From NCBI RefSeq assembly GCF_002043005.1, contig NZ_CP020330.1, positions 1,324,501-1,388,500 of the forward strand: a DNA stretch of 64,000 bases, read 5' to 3'. Numbering within the stretch: position 1 is the stretch's first letter; each line of letters opens with the position of its first letter. Origin of the DNA: Martelella mediterranea DSM 17316 (GTDB lineage Bacteria > Pseudomonadota > Alphaproteobacteria > Rhizobiales > Rhizobiaceae). Positions 8,257 through 16,562 of this stretch are shown here, in pieces. Position numbers and translations under genes: made by a program. A model generated the notes under the pieces. That model was not told where the DNA came from, did no database searches, and saw nothing but the letters and a program-made list of their open reading frames with translations.

Positions 8257-10098
8257 TCACTCCAGCGCTTCGAGTTCGTCGATAAGCCCCTCGATCATCG
8301 ACAGCCCCTTGCCCCAGAAGGCGGGGTCGGAGGCATCGAGACCGAACGGCTTCAGCAGTTCGGAATGATGCTTGGTGCCGCCGGCCGTCAGCATGTCGAA
8401 ATACTTGTCCTGGAAGCCGGTTTCGGCGTTTTGGTAGACGGCGTAGAGCGAGTTCACCAGGCAATCGCCGAAGGCATAGGCATAGACGTAGAACGGCGAA
8501 TGGATGAAGTGGGGCACATAGCTCCAATAGGTCTCGTAGCCATCGGCGAGCTTGATCGCGGGGCCGAGGCTTTCGCCCTGCACCGACATCCACATTTCGG
8601 AAATCTGATCCTCGGTCAGCTCGCCCTCGCGGCGCGCGGTGTGGACCTTGCGCTCGAACTGGTAGAAGGCGATCTGGCGCACGACCGTGTTGATCATGTC
8701 CTCCACCTTCTGCGCCAGCATCGCCTTGCGGGTCGCCTTGTCCGCAGTCTTTGCAAGCAGCGCCCGGAAGGTCAGCATTTCGCCGAAGACGGAGGCGGTT
8801 TCGGCGAGCGTCAGCGGCGTCGAGCACATCAGCGCGCCCTGCTTGGCGGCTAGCACCTGATGAACGCCGTGGCCCAGCTCATGGGCAAGCGTCATGACAT
8901 CGCGCGGCTTGCCGAGATAGTTGACGAGCACATAGGGGTGCGCGGAGGGCACGGTCGGGTGGGCGAAAGCGCCGGTGCGCTTGCCGGGGCGGATCGGGGC
9001 GTCGATCCAGCGCTCGTCGAAGAAGCGCTGCGCGATGCCGCCCATTTCCGGCGAGAACGCGCCATAGGCGGAAAGCACGGTCTCGCGCGCCTCCTCCCAC
9101 GGGATCACCCGTTCGGCGGTATCGGGCAGCGGCGCGTTGCGGTCCCAGTAGTTCATCTGGTCCATGCCGAGCCATTTCGCCTTCATCGCGTAATAGCGGT
9201 GGGACAGGCGCGGATAGGCCTCGCGTACCGCTTCCGTCAGCGCATCCACCACCTCGCGCTCGACGCGATTGGAAAGGTGGCGACTGTCGGCGATATCCTC
9301 GAAGGCGTGCCAGCGGCTGTTGATCTCGGTATCCTTGGCGACCGTGTTCATGATCAGCGAGAAGGTCGGCAGATTGTCCTTGAAGGTCGCGGCAAGCGCC
9401 TCGGCGGCCTTGCGGCGCACTGGTTCCTTGTTATCGGACAACAGGTTGAGCGCCTTTTCGATCGGCATTTCCTCACCGTCGACGGTGAAACGCATCCGGT
9501 CCATGGTCTGGTCGAACAGGCGGTTGAAGGCCTGGCTCCCGGTGGTCGACTTCTCCATGAAAAGCTGTTCGAGCCGGTCGTCGAGCTGATGCGGCTTTTC
9601 CTTGCGGAGATCAAGCACCCAGGGGCGGTAGCGGGCAAAGCGCGGATCGTTTGCAAGCGCCTGTTCGATCGCCTCCTCGGAAAGCCGGTTCAGTTCGAGC
9701 TCGAAGAAAAGGAGATCGGCATAGATTTCGGTGATCCGGGTCGAGGTGTCGCCATAAAGCTTGCGCAGCGCTGGGTCGGCCGCATTGGCATAATAGGAAA
9801 GGCCCGCGAACGAGCCGAGCCGGCCGAGCGTGTCGCCGATCGCCTCATAGGTTTCGGTCGCGGCCCCCAGACCGTCATCGCCGGATTTTTCGGCGGCCTC
9901 GGCCAGATGGCCCTTCCAGCGTTCGGAAAAAGCGCGGGCCTTTCTGGCGGCGTCATCGAAATCGCCGGCGAATTCGGGCGATGTCGCGCCCGGGTAGAGA
10001 TGGGTCAGATCCCATTCGGGCAGGGCGCCAAGTTCCGGGCTTTCCGCCCTGCCGGCGGCGGCATCGGCGGGAAGGGAGGGGAAACGGGGATTGAACAT
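8257..10098 (-). CDS. pepF: M3 family oligoendopeptidase F
   Basis: PepF is a cytosolic zinc metallopeptidase that cuts medium-length oligopeptides. The 613 residues include an N-terminal helical lobe and an M3 catalytic lobe with H-E-L-G-H at 406-410, the zinc-binding HExxH, preceded by V-M-T-L-A. The downstream Glu ligand is in the A-E-T-A-S-V-F-G-E segment about 25 residues later. It is the first gene of the four-gene leftward operon and starts opposite the DUF882 gene across a 371-bp divergent region. Confidence 0.95.
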   Translation of the reverse strand: MFNPRFPSLPADAAAGRAESPELGALPEWDLTHLYPGATSPEFAGDFDDAARKARAFSERWKGHLAEAAEKSGDDGLGAATETYEAIGDTLGRLGSFAGLSYYANAADPALRKLYGDTSTRITEIYADLLFFELELNRLSEEAIEQALANDPRFARYRPWVLDLRKEKPHQLDDRLEQLFMEKSTTGSQAFNRLFDQTMDRMRFTVDGEEMPIEKALNLLSDNKEPVRRKAAEALAATFKDNLPTFSLIMNTVAKDTEINSRWHAFEDIADSRHLSNRVEREVVDALTEAVREAYPRLSHRYYAMKAKWLGMDQMNYWDRNAPLPDTAERVIPWEEARETVLSAYGAFSPEMGGIAQRFFDERWIDAPIRPGKRTGAFAHPTVPSAHPYVLVNYLGKPRDVMTLAHELGHGVHQVLAAKQGALMCSTPLTLAETASVFGEMLTFRALLAKTADKATRKAMLAQKVEDMINTVVRQIAFYQFERKVHTARREGELTEDQISEMWMSVQGESLGPAIKLADGYETYWSYVPHFIHSPFYVYAYAFGDCLVNSLYAVYQNAETGFQDKYFDMLTAGGTKHHSELLKPFGLDASDPAFWGKGLSMIEGLIDELEALE

Positions 10099-10469
10099 GG
10101 GGCTGCCTTTCGTGATCTGTATGCCGCCTCAACATATGGTCCGCGCCCGCCACCCGCAACGCCGGAATTTGCGCCCTCTCGCCGCGGCGCGCGATGGGCG
10201 TGGCCGAGGAAGCCGAAAAACGGCCGCAGCGCCAAACAAATTTGATCTGCAACAATGGGTTAACCCTTATGTAAGCTTAATCTGATAGCAAGATGGTTGG
10301 AAATTAACGGAATGTTGCCTATAAAAGGCGACCTGAAATTGTGTCGGAAAATCGCCTCGTTTGCGCCGCATTGCGCCTTCAAAAAAGAGGTTCTAATCTC
10401 TTGTGTCGGCATGTGCCTTGCGCTCGGGGAAGCCTTCGGGACGTTCAGAGAATCCAGGGAGAGTCCGGT
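10099..10469. promoter_or_regulatory. Divergent intergenic region between pepF and the DUF882 gene
   Basis: This 371-bp stretch holds no convincing gene. The middle (10240-10325) is clearly more AT-rich than its surroundings and contains a perfect 10-bp palindrome GGGTTAACCC (10257-10266), with further TTAA tetramers at 10277 and 10303. Half-sites of the form TTAACC resemble those bound by CtrA-type regulators in alphaproteobacteria, but the canonical TTAA-N7-TTAA spacing is absent. Promoters for both flanking genes are expected here. Confidence 0.4.
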
Positions 10470-12140
10470 TTGACAATCCGTCCATATCGCGCGTTCTTGC
10501 GTCGGACATTTGCTGTACTGGCCGTACTGGCGGCGACGCTTTGCTTTTTCGGCGGCGTCGAGGCGCGTGCGGAAACCCGGACACTCAAGATCTATTACAT
10601 TCATACCGGCGAGAAGGCCGAGATCACCTTCAAGCGCAATGGCCGCTACGACAAGAAGGGGCTTGAGCAGCTCAACTGGTTCCTGCGCGACTGGCGTCGC
10701 AAGGAGCCGACCACGATGAACCCTAAGCTGTTCGATCTGGTCTGGGAGGTCTATCAGCAGGTCGGCGCGACCGACTATATCAATGTCGTTTCGGCCTATC
10801 GTTCGCCTGAAACCAACGCGATGCTGCGCAGCACGAGTTCCGGGGTAGCCAAAAAATCGCAGCATATGCTTGGCAACGCGATGGACTTCTTCATTCCGGG
10901 CGTGCCGCTGGCCAAGCTGCGCGCAACCGCGATGAAAATGCAGCGCGGCGGGGTCGGCTACTATCCGAAATCCGGTTCTCCCTTCGTGCATCTCGACGTG
11001 GCGAGCGTGCGCGCCTGGCCGCGCATGAGCCGCAACCAGCTCGTGGCGCTGTTCCCTGAGGGGCATACCCTGCACCTGCCCGCAGACGGCAAGCCGCTGC
11101 CGGGTTACAATGAGGCGCTGGCCGAGTACAAGGCCAAGGGCGCGGTCGCGTCGTCGCAGCCCGTCCAGGTCGCAAGCGCGGATGACGGCGACGAGGATGA
11201 ACGTCCCAACCTGCTCTCCATGCTGTTCGGCAAGAGGGACAAGGGCAGTGCCGAGCCGCCGACGCCGAGCCGCCCTTCCCGCCAGCAGGCTCAGCCGCAG
11301 CAGCGCCAGACCGAACCCGCGCAGCGTCCCGTCGATATCCTGACGGCGGCCGTTACCTTCGACAATCTCGATATTCCGCTCCCGCTCAGCAGGCCGAGCG
11401 CCGGCGAGGCCGATCTCGGCACGCCGCTTGCGACAGCGCTGGTCGATCCGACGCCGACAGCGGTCGAAACGGCCACCGATCCAGCCCTGGCTCTGGCCGC
11501 CGCCAGTGTGCCGCTGCCGCAGACGCGTCCGTCCGCCTTGGGTCCGGAAGAGGGCGTGTCCGTCGCCGATATTCTGGTCTCGGAGGCCGCCGATCCGGTC
11601 ACGGCCGCGCCGGCAACGGAGGTTGCCGCCCTGCAGCAGGATGATCCTGCGTTCAACGACGATCGCTTCGGCCTGTTCGATGGCGAGGTGCCGGTGCCCA
11701 GCCCCCGGCTTGCCTATGCAGAAACCGGCGGAGCGGCGATGGGCGTCAACGCGGCGCCAACGCCAAGGCCGGCGCTTGCTGTGGTCGAGCCGGCCGCGCC
11801 GGTGAGCGACGCCCCGATCGACGCGGCCCGAACCGAGCTGGCCCGCAAGCTTTCGGCGATGGGCGAGACGACCGAACTCGCCTATAATGAAGATGCCGAC
11901 TTCCGCGCGCTGTTCAGGCCGACGGCCGCGCGCATCAATGCCGCTGCTCCCGTATCCCCGCAAAAGGGCGGGCGTCCGGGCGATGCAATGCCGCAGACAT
12001 CATCGAATGATAATATAACGCCGAAACTGGGTAATAATAATCAGGTTTCGACTGAGCCGACCCAGGTTTTAGTTGGCTCTAAAAATAAGGCGCAAGATAG
12101 CCAGACCGTCGTTCAGTATTTTGACTCCGCAAGGTTCTGA
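10470..12140 (+). CDS. Secreted DUF882 (YcbK/M15-like) protein with long C-terminal extension
   Basis: The N-terminal part (about residues 1-200) has a signal-anchor (F-A-V-L-A-V-L-A-A-T-L-C-F) followed by a DUF882 domain. This is a peptidase M15-like fold with S-A-Y-R-S-P-E-T-N, the likely metal ligands H and D in S-Q-H-M-L-G-N-A-M-D-F, and V-H-L-D-V. Such proteins are periplasmic and probably act on peptidoglycan. The remaining ~350 residues are low-complexity, Pro/Ala/Thr-rich and unlike YcbK, which is about 180 residues. The start is TTG 10470, with AGGGAG about 9 nt upstream. The frame is open back to 10341, but those residues lack coding character. The last ~50 codons are markedly more AT-rich than the rest. 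Confidence 0.85.
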   Translation: MTIRPYRAFLRRTFAVLAVLAATLCFFGGVEARAETRTLKIYYIHTGEKAEITFKRNGRYDKKGLEQLNWFLRDWRRKEPTTMNPKLFDLVWEVYQQVGATDYINVVSAYRSPETNAMLRSTSSGVAKKSQHMLGNAMDFFIPGVPLAKLRATAMKMQRGGVGYYPKSGSPFVHLDVASVRAWPRMSRNQLVALFPEGHTLHLPADGKPLPGYNEALAEYKAKGAVASSQPVQVASADDGDEDERPNLLSMLFGKRDKGSAEPPTPSRPSRQQAQPQQRQTEPAQRPVDILTAAVTFDNLDIPLPLSRPSAGEADLGTPLATALVDPTPTAVETATDPALALAAASVPLPQTRPSALGPEEGVSVADILVSEAADPVTAAPATEVAALQQDDPAFNDDRFGLFDGEVPVPSPRLAYAETGGAAMGVNAAPTPRPALAVVEPAAPVSDAPIDAARTELARKLSAMGETTELAYNEDADFRALFRPTAARINAAAPVSPQKGGRPGDAMPQTSSNDNITPKLGNNNQVSTEPTQVLVGSKNKAQDSQTVVQYFDSARF

Positions 12141-12201
12141 TTCCATTGTTTTAAGAAATCGACTACTTGCCGGCCTACTGACTTTGACGTAATGTGCCGC
12201 G

Positions 12202-12456
12202 ATGAGCAGATTTGACCCATTTGTCGCAATTGCGGACCCCAACCGGCGCCATCTTTTGATGGCGCTTCGTCGTGAACCCAAGACGGTGACCGAACTGTCT
12301 GAGGGGCTCCCCATCAGCAGGCCCGCTGTGTCGCAGCATCTGAAGGCGCTGCTGGACAGCGATCTGGTGCGGGTCACGCCCGTGGGCACAAAACGGTTCT
12401 ATGCCATCAACCCCGAAGGGTTTGCCAGCCTCAACGCCTGGATACGCCAGTTCTGA
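12202..12456 (+). CDS. Small ArsR-family winged-helix regulator
   Basis: This 84-residue protein is almost entirely an ArsR-type winged helix. It begins with I-A-D-P-N-R-R-H-L-L-M-A-L-R, followed by the recognition helix region S-R-P-A-V-S-Q-H-L-K-A-L and the wing V-R-V-T-P-V-G-T-K-R-F-Y. It contains no cysteine, so the classical metal-sensing C-x-C site is absent. It is closer to the ArsR subgroup that controls non-metal functions. No target gene adjoins it in an obvious operon. The start has only a weak Shine-Dalgarno. Confidence 0.85.
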   Translation: MSRFDPFVAIADPNRRHLLMALRREPKTVTELSEGLPISRPAVSQHLKALLDSDLVRVTPVGTKRFYAINPEGFASLNAWIRQF

Positions 12457-12484
12457 GCGATACGGGCGGTGAGGGCTGCAGACA

Positions 12485-13507
12485 TCAGTCCGGCGCGCGT
12501 CCGGTCGAGGACCGGACCACGAGTTCCGGCCGCCACAATTCGCCGAAATCATCCGTCTCCGTGCCGTTGATGCGTTTGATCAGCCGCTCGGCGATCCGTT
12601 TGCCGGCGGTACGCAGCGATGAGCGCGTGGTCGTCAGCGGCACGCTGAAGAGTTCCGGGCGCAGCAGTGGCAGGACATCGTCATAGGATATCAGCGAGAT
12701 GTCCTCGCCGAGCGTCATGCCGGCGGCCTCGATCGCCCGCACGATGCCGAGCGCCTGTATCATGCTCGAGCAGACGATCGCGCTCGGCGTTTCGGCAAGC
12801 GCCAGAAACCGCTCGGCGGCGCGCTGCCCATCGGCCTCCGTCATCTGCGTCGACACGTGAAAGCGGGGTTCGAGCGCGAACCCGGCCTCGCGGCAGGCCT
12901 TGGCGACGCCATCGCGCCGCCTTATGGCAAAGCCGAAATTCTCGTCGCCATTGATGAGCGCGATGCGGCGGTGACCAAGCTGCAGCAGCAGCCGGGTCGC
13001 ATCGTAAAATGCGGCCTCATTGTCGACATCGAGCGAGGGATAGGCATGCGGCGCATCGAAGAACCGGCCATGGACGATGAACGGCAGGCCGAAGGATTCC
13101 ATCAAATCGATGCGCTGATCGTTCTCGCGGATATAGGCGAGGCACAACCCGTCGACATAGCCGCTGGTCGCAAGGCTTCGAAGCGCGGTGACCTCGTCGG
13201 CGGGGTCGGAGGGCATGACGACGAGGTGGAAATCCTCCGTCTGCGCCTGCTCGCCCAACCCGTTAAGAAATTCGCCGAAATGCAGATCCGAGATCACCTG
13301 GTCGCCGATCGGCATCAAGAGGCCGATCGAGCCGGCCTTGCCGGTCGCCAGCCGCTGGGCGGTCCGGTTCGGGCGGTAGCCGGTTTCGCGCGCGGCCTTC
13401 ATCACGCGCTCGCGCGTGGCGGCGTTGACCTCCGGATAGCCATTCAGGGCGCGGCTGACCGTGGTCGGAGACAGGCCGAGCCGGGCCGATAATTGCTTCA
13501 GGTTCAC
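12485..13507 (-). CDS. aglR: LacI-family regulator of the alpha-glucoside operon
   Basis: This is a 340-residue LacI/GalR repressor. The N-terminal helix-turn-helix is L-S-P-T-T-V-S-R-A-L-N-G, with hinge G-Y-R-P-N-R-T-A-Q-R-L-A, followed by a periplasmic-binding-protein-like ligand domain. It is divergent from aglE across 425 bp that contain LacI-type palindromes, so it most likely represses the agl operon until an alpha-glucoside binds. The Shine-Dalgarno GGGAGG directly abuts the ATG at 13513 but lies 6 nt before the in-frame GTG at 13507, so GTG is the preferred start (V-N-L-K-Q-L). Confidence 0.9.
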   Translation of the reverse strand: MNLKQLSARLGLSPTTVSRALNGYPEVNAATRERVMKAARETGYRPNRTAQRLATGKAGSIGLLMPIGDQVISDLHFGEFLNGLGEQAQTEDFHLVVMPSDPADEVTALRSLATSGYVDGLCLAYIRENDQRIDLMESFGLPFIVHGRFFDAPHAYPSLDVDNEAAFYDATRLLLQLGHRRIALINGDENFGFAIRRRDGVAKACREAGFALEPRFHVSTQMTEADGQRAAERFLALAETPSAIVCSSMIQALGIVRAIEAAGMTLGEDISLISYDDVLPLLRPELFSVPLTTTRSSLRTAGKRIAERLIKRINGTETDDFGELWRPELVVRSSTGRAPD

Positions 13508-13696
13508 ATTCATCCTCCCACATGCCCGGCCCCTTTCGCCATGCGCCCTGCCGGCTTTGCGTTCACGCAGGCGGGCGCAGGGTTTGAGGACTTTTTCAAT
13601 CCTGTCTTCGCGGCGGGCTGAGCCGGCGTGCCGGGCTTCATTGCAAATGCTTGATGCGGCTGCAACTTCCGGCTTCGTGTTTCCTTTCCGCTCTCC

Positions 13697-13740
13697 TCAA
13701 AGCGTTTTGGGGAAACTTGAAATTTATCAAAGCGATTGAT
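13697..13740. promoter_or_regulatory. Two imperfect LacI-type half-operators
   Basis: TCAAAGCGTTTTGG (13697-13710) and TCAAAGCGATTGAT (13727-13740) share the left half TCAAAGCG of the perfect palindrome at 13863. They lie on the aglR side of the divergent region, about 125-165 bp from the main operator, where they could serve aglR autoregulation or DNA looping. The right halves match poorly, so this is less certain than the main site. Confidence 0.5.
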
Positions 13741-13853
13741 GGGATTGTTTTCAAGCCGTCGTCAAGAAAATTATTCAAACCGAGACAAATCATCCAAAAT
13801 TTCGCCTGTTTTTGACGCGGGGGGTTGACTCCTGACCCTTGCGCGAGAAATGG

Positions 13854-13882
13854 TTGAAGGTGTCAAAGCGCTTTGAATAAAG
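13854..13882 (+). promoter_or_regulatory. aglE promoter with embedded AglR operator
   Basis: A perfect 14-bp palindrome TCAAAGCGCTTTGA (13863-13876) has the central CG of LacI-family operators. It falls exactly inside the 17-nt spacer between a TTGAAG (-35-like, 13854-13859) and an ATAAAG (-10-like, 13877-13882). A repressor bound here would block polymerase directly. GGGAGG lies 8 nt before the aglE ATG. The -10 match is modest, so the promoter assignment is inferred and the palindrome is seen. Confidence 0.7.
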
Positions 13883-13938
13883 TGCCGAATGACAACCAAG
13901 GCCCGCGACAGGGCCCTATGTGATGGGAGGTAAATCAC

Positions 13939-15297
13939 ATGAACAGAGCTCTTCTGACCGGCGTTGCCACGCTGGCGCTTTTCGCCGGCGCGGCCAGCGC
14001 CGCCGATCTTAAATTCCCCGTTGGCGAGGATTCCCGCTTCAACTGGGACAGCTACAACCAGTTTGCCGAAGCCCATGGCGACATTTCGGACCAGACGCTG
14101 ACGATCTTCGGTCCCTGGCTCGGCCCGGACAAGGATCTGGTCGAAAGCGTGATCGCCTATTTCGAGGAAGCCACCGGCGCCGATGTACAGTATTCCGGTT
14201 CGGACTCCTTCGAGCAGCAGATCGTGATCGACACCCAGGCCGGCAGCCCGCCGAACATCGCGGTGTTCCCGCAGCCGGGTCTTGCCGCCGATCTGGCCGC
14301 CAAGGGCCTGCTGACCAAGCTTCCGGCCGAAGTCGGCGAATTCCTCACCGAGAATTACGCCGCCGGCCAATCCTGGGTCGATCTGTCGAGCTATGCCGGC
14401 AAGGACGGCGAGAAGGCGCTTTATGCGTTTCCCTATAAGGCCGACGTGAAGTCGCTGGTCTGGTACGTGCCGGACAATTTCGACGATGCCGGCTATGAAG
14501 TGCCGGAAACCATGGAAGAGCTGAAGGCGCTGACCGAGCAGATCGTCGCCGATGGCGGCACGCCCTGGTGCATCGGTCTCGGTTCCGGCGGCGCCACCGG
14601 CTGGCCGGCCACCGACTGGGTCGAGGACATGGTTCTGCGCACGCAGCCGCCGGAAATCTACGACCAGTGGGTCACCAACGAAATTCCGTTCAACGATCCG
14701 CGCATCGTCAATGCGATCGATGAATTCGGCTGGTTCGCCAAGAACGACAAGTTCGTCGATGGCGGCGCTGCCGCCGTGGCGTCCACCGACTTCCGCGACA
14801 GCCCCAAGGGCCTCTTCTCGTCGCCGCCGAAGTGCTACATGCACAAGATGGCCTCGTTCATCCCGTCCTTCTTCCCGGAAGGCACCGAGCTTGGCCTGGA
14901 TGCGGACTTCTTCTACTTCCCGGCCTATGAAGGCGAAGATCTCGGCAAGCCGGTTCTCGGCGCCGGCACACTGTTCGGCATCACCAAGGACAGCCCCGCG
15001 GCCCAGGCCTTCATCGAATTCCTGGAAACCCCGATCGCGCATGAAGTCTGGATGGCACAGTCCGGCTTCCTGACGCCGTTCACCGGCGTCAACCCGGAAG
15101 CCTATGCCAATGACGCGCTGCGCGGCCAGGGCGAGATCCTGACGGAAGCGACCACTTTCCGCTTCGACGGTTCCGACCTGATGCCGGGCAAGATCGGTGC
15201 GGGCGCGTTCTGGACCGGCATGATTGACTTCGTCGGTGGCCAGTCAGCCGAGCAGGCTGCCACGAAAATCCAGAACACCTGGGACTCGATCAAGTAA
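13939..15297 (+). CDS. aglE: Alpha-glucoside ABC transporter, substrate-binding protein
   Basis: AglE is the periplasmic binding protein of a carbohydrate CUT1-type importer for sucrose, maltose, trehalose and related alpha-glucosides, as shown for its Sinorhizobium counterpart. The 452-residue protein has a clear signal peptide ending A-S-A-A-D (residues 1-22). The family-1 extracellular binding domain includes E-Q-Q-I-V-I-D-T-Q-A-G-S-P-P-N-I-A and G-A-G-T-L-F-G-I-T-K. It is the first gene of aglEFGAK and is followed by a strong hairpin before aglF. Expression is expected to be repressed by the divergent AglR. Confidence 0.95.
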   Translation: MNRALLTGVATLALFAGAASAADLKFPVGEDSRFNWDSYNQFAEAHGDISDQTLTIFGPWLGPDKDLVESVIAYFEEATGADVQYSGSDSFEQQIVIDTQAGSPPNIAVFPQPGLAADLAAKGLLTKLPAEVGEFLTENYAAGQSWVDLSSYAGKDGEKALYAFPYKADVKSLVWYVPDNFDDAGYEVPETMEELKALTEQIVADGGTPWCIGLGSGGATGWPATDWVEDMVLRTQPPEIYDQWVTNEIPFNDPRIVNAIDEFGWFAKNDKFVDGGAAAVASTDFRDSPKGLFSSPPKCYMHKMASFIPSFFPEGTELGLDADFFYFPAYEGEDLGKPVLGAGTLFGITKDSPAAQAFIEFLETPIAHEVWMAQSGFLTPFTGVNPEAYANDALRGQGEILTEATTFRFDGSDLMPGKIGAGAFWTGMIDFVGGQSAEQAATKIQNTWDSIK

Positions 15298-15330
15298 CGG
15301 TCGAAATATCCATCAGGATTTGCAAAGATT

Positions 15331-15354
15331 GACCGGGCCGTTCGCGGCCCGGTC
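15331..15354 (+). promoter_or_regulatory. Intercistronic stem-loop between aglE and aglF
   Basis: GACCGGGCCG and CGGCCCGGTC form a perfect 10-bp GC-rich stem around a TTCG tetraloop, 34 bp after the aglE stop codon. No U-tract follows, so full termination is unlikely. Stem-loops at this position usually protect the upstream binding-protein message or cause partial termination, so that the binding protein is made in excess over the permeases. Confidence 0.75.
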
Positions 15355-15551
15355 GCCCTGTCTGAGGCGTGCCTGGTTGCCAGATGGCGGCCGGTACGGC
15401 AGACTTCTGAAAGCGCGCTTCGCCAAGGGGGATTCCGGTCTTTGGAACGCGCGGCACAACAAAGGGGCCCGGCCATGAGCCGTGGCGGCCCGAAATAAGC
15501 TGAACGGCGCGGCGACCTGCCGATGCACAGCCGTTACGGGGAGTGAAAGGC

Positions 15552-16562
15552 GTGGAACAAATCATCAAAGCCTTGCTGGCCGTCGTCATAGGCGTGGCCG
15601 CCGCCATGATCTATTTTTATGGCACCAACAAGCTGCTCGACATCATCTTTCCGTCCGAGACGAAGGATCCGGCGCAGGGCGTGCGCAATCTGCGCATCTC
15701 CGGCATGATCCGCCCCTGGCTGTTCCTGCTGCCGGCGCTGTTGTCGCTCGGGATCTATCTGGTCTATCCGGTTTTCGCCTCGCTCTGGTATTCGGTGCAT
15801 GGCCCTTCGGGCGACACCTATGTCGGGGCGGCGAACTATGTGTGGATGTTCAACGATTCCGAATTTCGGGAATCGATGTTCAACAACATGCTCTGGCTAA
15901 TCTTCGTGCCGGCGCTTTCGACCTTTTTCGGCCTCATCATCGCCTGGCTGACCGACCGCATCTGGTGGGGTTCCTTCGCCAAGATGATGATCTTCATGCC
16001 GATGGCGATCTCGTTCGTCGGCGCCTCCGTCATCTGGAAGTTCGTCTATGACTATCGCGGCGACGGCGCCGACCAGATCGGCATCCTGAACGCGATCATC
16101 GTGGCCATGGGCGGCGAGCCGCATGTCTGGATCGCCATGCCGTTCTGGAACAATTTCTTCCTGATGATCATCCTGCTCTGGATCCAGACCGGGTTCGCCA
16201 TGGTGCTGCTGTCGGCGGCGCTGCGCGGCATTCCGGAGGAAACCATCGAGGCGGCGGTGATCGATGGCGCCAACGGGTTGCAGATCTTCTTCAAGATCAT
16301 GGTGCCGCAGATCTACAACACCATTGCCGTTGTCTGGACCACGATCACCATCATCGTGCTCAAGATCTTCGATATCGTTCTCGCGATGACCAACGGGCAG
16401 TGGAATACCCAGGTGCTCGCCAATCTCATGTTCGACTGGATGTTCAGGGGCGGGGGCGATTTCGGCCGCGGGGCCACGATCGCGATCGTCATCATGGTTC
16501 TGGTTATCCCGATCATGGTCTGGAATATCCGCAATTCGCGCAAAGAGATGGAGGGCCGGTAA
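15552..16562 (+). CDS. aglF: Alpha-glucoside ABC transporter permease
   Basis: This is the inner-membrane permease of the MalF type. The 336-residue protein has an extra N-terminal hydrophobic segment (about residues 4-30), then the usual helices and the cytoplasmic EAA loop (E-E-T-I-E-A-A-V-I-D-G-A-N-G) that docks on AglK. GGGGAG lies 8 nt before GTG 15552 but directly abuts the alternative GTG 15543, so 15552 is chosen. The stop codon touches the aglG start, giving tight coupling. A long antisense open frame across aglF-aglG is a GC-driven shadow. Confidence 0.93.
   Translation: MEQIIKALLAVVIGVAAAMIYFYGTNKLLDIIFPSETKDPAQGVRNLRISGMIRPWLFLLPALLSLGIYLVYPVFASLWYSVHGPSGDTYVGAANYVWMFNDSEFRESMFNNMLWLIFVPALSTFFGLIIAWLTDRIWWGSFAKMMIFMPMAISFVGASVIWKFVYDYRGDGADQIGILNAIIVAMGGEPHVWIAMPFWNNFFLMIILLWIQTGFAMVLLSAALRGIPEETIEAAVIDGANGLQIFFKIMVPQIYNTIAVVWTTITIIVLKIFDIVLAMTNGQWNTQVLANLMFDWMFRGGGDFGRGATIAIVIMVLVIPIMVWNIRNSRKEMEGR

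Noticed and set aside
10260-11963. 567-codon leftward open frame over the DUF882 gene
   Set aside because: It is Arg/Gly-rich and antisense to a gene with signal peptide and motifs. It also extends into a promoter region.
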